Shown here piece by piece: positions 6,682-7,242 of a DNA stretch of 7,242 bases (positions are counted from its first letter, which is position 1; each line of letters begins with the position of its first letter). The translations under genes were made by a program, and so were the position numbers. The notes below the pieces were generated by a model, which made no database searches, was not told the origin of the DNA, and was given only the letters and a program-made list of their open reading frames with translations. This stretch comes from Verrucomicrobiia bacterium (GTDB taxonomy: Bacteria; Verrucomicrobiota; Verrucomicrobiia; Limisphaerales; Palsa-1400): contig JAICXV010000105.1 in assembly GCA_025934545.1 (NCBI GenBank), positions 1 through 7,242 on the forward strand. The letters are read 5' to 3'.

Positions 6682-6704
6682 ACTCCAAGTTGCGCCGGTA
6701 TCTT
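6677..6704 (+). promoter_or_regulatory. Sigma-70-type promoter for rpmH-rnpA
   Basis: A perfect TTGACA (6677-6682) is followed after 16 bases by TATCTT (6699-6704), which matches the -10 consensus at four of six positions. Transcription would begin near 6711-6713, giving a leader of about 16-18 bases before the rpmH start at 6729. A strong -35 and a short leader suit a highly expressed ribosomal protein gene. Confidence 0.6.
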
Positions 6705-6719
6705 CTCCCCTCTTAATTT

Positions 6720-6726
6720 AGAGGAA
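6720..6726 (+). promoter_or_regulatory. Ribosome binding site of rpmH
   Basis: AGAGGAA lies two bases before the ATG and is the only clear Shine-Dalgarno-like sequence in the window. The sod, folP, thrS and rnpA starts lack one. Confidence 0.6.
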
Positions 6727-6728
6727 CC

Positions 6729-6866
6729 ATGAAACGTCAATATCAACCGTCGAAGATTCGCCGCAAGCGGCAGCACGGGTTTTTGAATCGTAATTCGAGC
6801 AAGAGCGGCAAAGCCACCTTGCGCAACCGCCGCCGCGTCGGCCGTAAGCGCCTCACCCCGGTTTAA
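6729..6866 (+). CDS. rpmH: 50S ribosomal protein L34
   Basis: This 45-residue, very basic protein begins [18 protein letters not shown] and ends [12 protein letters not shown], matching the L34 pattern (MKRTxQPSxxxRxRxHGFxxR...GRxxLxxRRxxGRxxL). L34 binds 23S rRNA in the large ribosomal subunit. Length is normal for the family. The start is fixed by the conserved MKR opening and by AGAGGAA just upstream. The rnpA gene follows after three bases, the usual rpmH-rnpA pairing, and both should share the promoter at 6677-6704. The usual upstream neighbour dnaA is absent; a secreted protein gene is divergent instead. Confidence 0.97.
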   Translation: MKRQYQPSKIRRKRQHGFLNRNSSKSGKATLRNRRRVGRKRLTPV

Positions 6867-6869
6867 CCG

Positions 6870-7241
6870 ATGCCTGAAACGCCATCGGCCCGGCTCCGAT
6901 TGCCGCGTTCAAGTCGCATCAAAAGCACTGGCGACTTCGCGCGCACCCGCGCCAAAGGCCAGCGTTTCACCTCGGGATGCTTGATTCTCAACATCGCCGA
7001 TCGCCCGCCCGGTGGGCAGAGCAGGGTGGGTGTTATCACTAGCCGCAAAATCGGTGAAGCCGTTGTGCGCACCCGCGCTCGTCGTCTCCTGCGCGAAACA
7101 TTCCGGTTGCACCAGCATGAATTGGGACGTCCAGTGGATTTGATACTCGTGGCGCGAGCATCGATTGTCGGCAAAAAATTCGCCGACGTAGAACGCGATT
7201 TTCTCAAAGCATTAGCACAAACGGATTTGGTTAAGAAATGA
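6870..7241 (+). CDS. rnpA: Ribonuclease P protein component
   Basis: This 123-residue basic protein binds RNase P RNA and helps it remove the 5' leader from pre-tRNAs. Seen in order: RLPRSSRIKSTGDFARTRAKGQRF (about residues 10-33, the usual family opening), SRVGVITSRKIGEAVVRTRARRLLRE (51-76, the RNR signature region with Thr68 in place of the usual Asn) and the C-terminal helix region DLILVARASI...FADVERDFLKAL (90-115). Length is typical. The start follows the rpmH stop by three bases with no Shine-Dalgarno, so translation is probably coupled to rpmH. The TGA stop overlaps an ATG (ATGA at 7238-7241), a likely start for the next gene. Confidence 0.95.
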   Translation: MPETPSARLRLPRSSRIKSTGDFARTRAKGQRFTSGCLILNIADRPPGGQSRVGVITSRKIGEAVVRTRARRLLRETFRLHQHELGRPVDLILVARASIVGKKFADVERDFLKALAQTDLVKK

Positions 7242-7242
7242 A
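7238..7242 (+). CDS. Possible start of the next gene (yidD position), cut by the window edge
   Basis: ATGAA begins inside the rnpA stop codon in a 4-base ATGA overlap, typical of translational coupling. In many bacteria rnpA is followed by yidD, a membrane protein insertion efficiency factor, then yidC. Only one full codon is present, so identity rests on position alone. Confidence 0.3.

Larger units (their letters stand above)
6615..6728. promoter_or_regulatory. Divergent region between the secreted protein gene and rpmH
   Basis: This 114-base region separates the leftward secreted protein gene from rightward rpmH. It holds a good rpmH promoter and a palindrome (listed separately). On the minus strand the palindrome gives a second -35-like TTGACT (6668-6663), which could serve the secreted protein gene, but no convincing -10 lies 16-18 bases beyond it. 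No cluster of DnaA boxes is present, so there is no sign of an origin here. Confidence 0.5.

Overview
The window looks like chromosomal DNA of a Verrucomicrobia member, most likely near Pedosphaera / Limisphaerales. This rests on three things seen in the sequence: a large secreted protein that ends in an LQSSTSLTNWVDV...FYRLK tail and carries a YQW...DAGTY Ig-like module, both typical of that group; a threonyl-tRNA synthetase without a TGS domain; and short period-9 intergenic elements. The assignment comes from recognition by eye, with no database search. No mobile element, CRISPR array, tRNA or rRNA was seen.

Layout. Positions 1-1699 read leftward: an Mn-type superoxide dismutase (1073-1699), then dihydropteroate synthase folP (196-1029), then the first 42 codons of the membrane diadenylate cyclase cdaA (128 to the left edge). 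The sod-folP gap is 43 bp and is framed by two complementary (CG)5 tracts that place the folP start codon in a potential loop. The folP-cdaA gap is 67 bp and is mostly filled by a nested inverted repeat. Positions 1700-1961 are a divergent non-coding region with remnants of two period-9 repeats.

ThrS (1962-4055) reads rightward. It lacks the N-terminal TGS domain and has an extra segment of roughly 75-90 residues in the catalytic core, with codon choice unlike its flanks. Its stop codon directly abuts the stop codon of the leftward 852-residue secreted multidomain protein (4056-6614), with no base between them. From 6615 a promoter region leads into the rightward rpmH (6729-6866) - rnpA (6870-7241) pair, and a possible yidD start overlaps the rnpA stop at the right edge.

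How the genes work together. Most are housekeeping: folate synthesis, c-di-AMP signalling, oxidative defence, threonine charging, ribosome assembly and tRNA 5' processing. The secreted protein is the only accessory-type gene and probably acts on a polysaccharide or glycan outside the cytoplasm. I found no convincing new multi-gene system. The most unusual items are the thrS insertion, the hairpin-like element around the folP start, the structured folP-cdaA spacer, and the palindrome at the rpmH -35 box.
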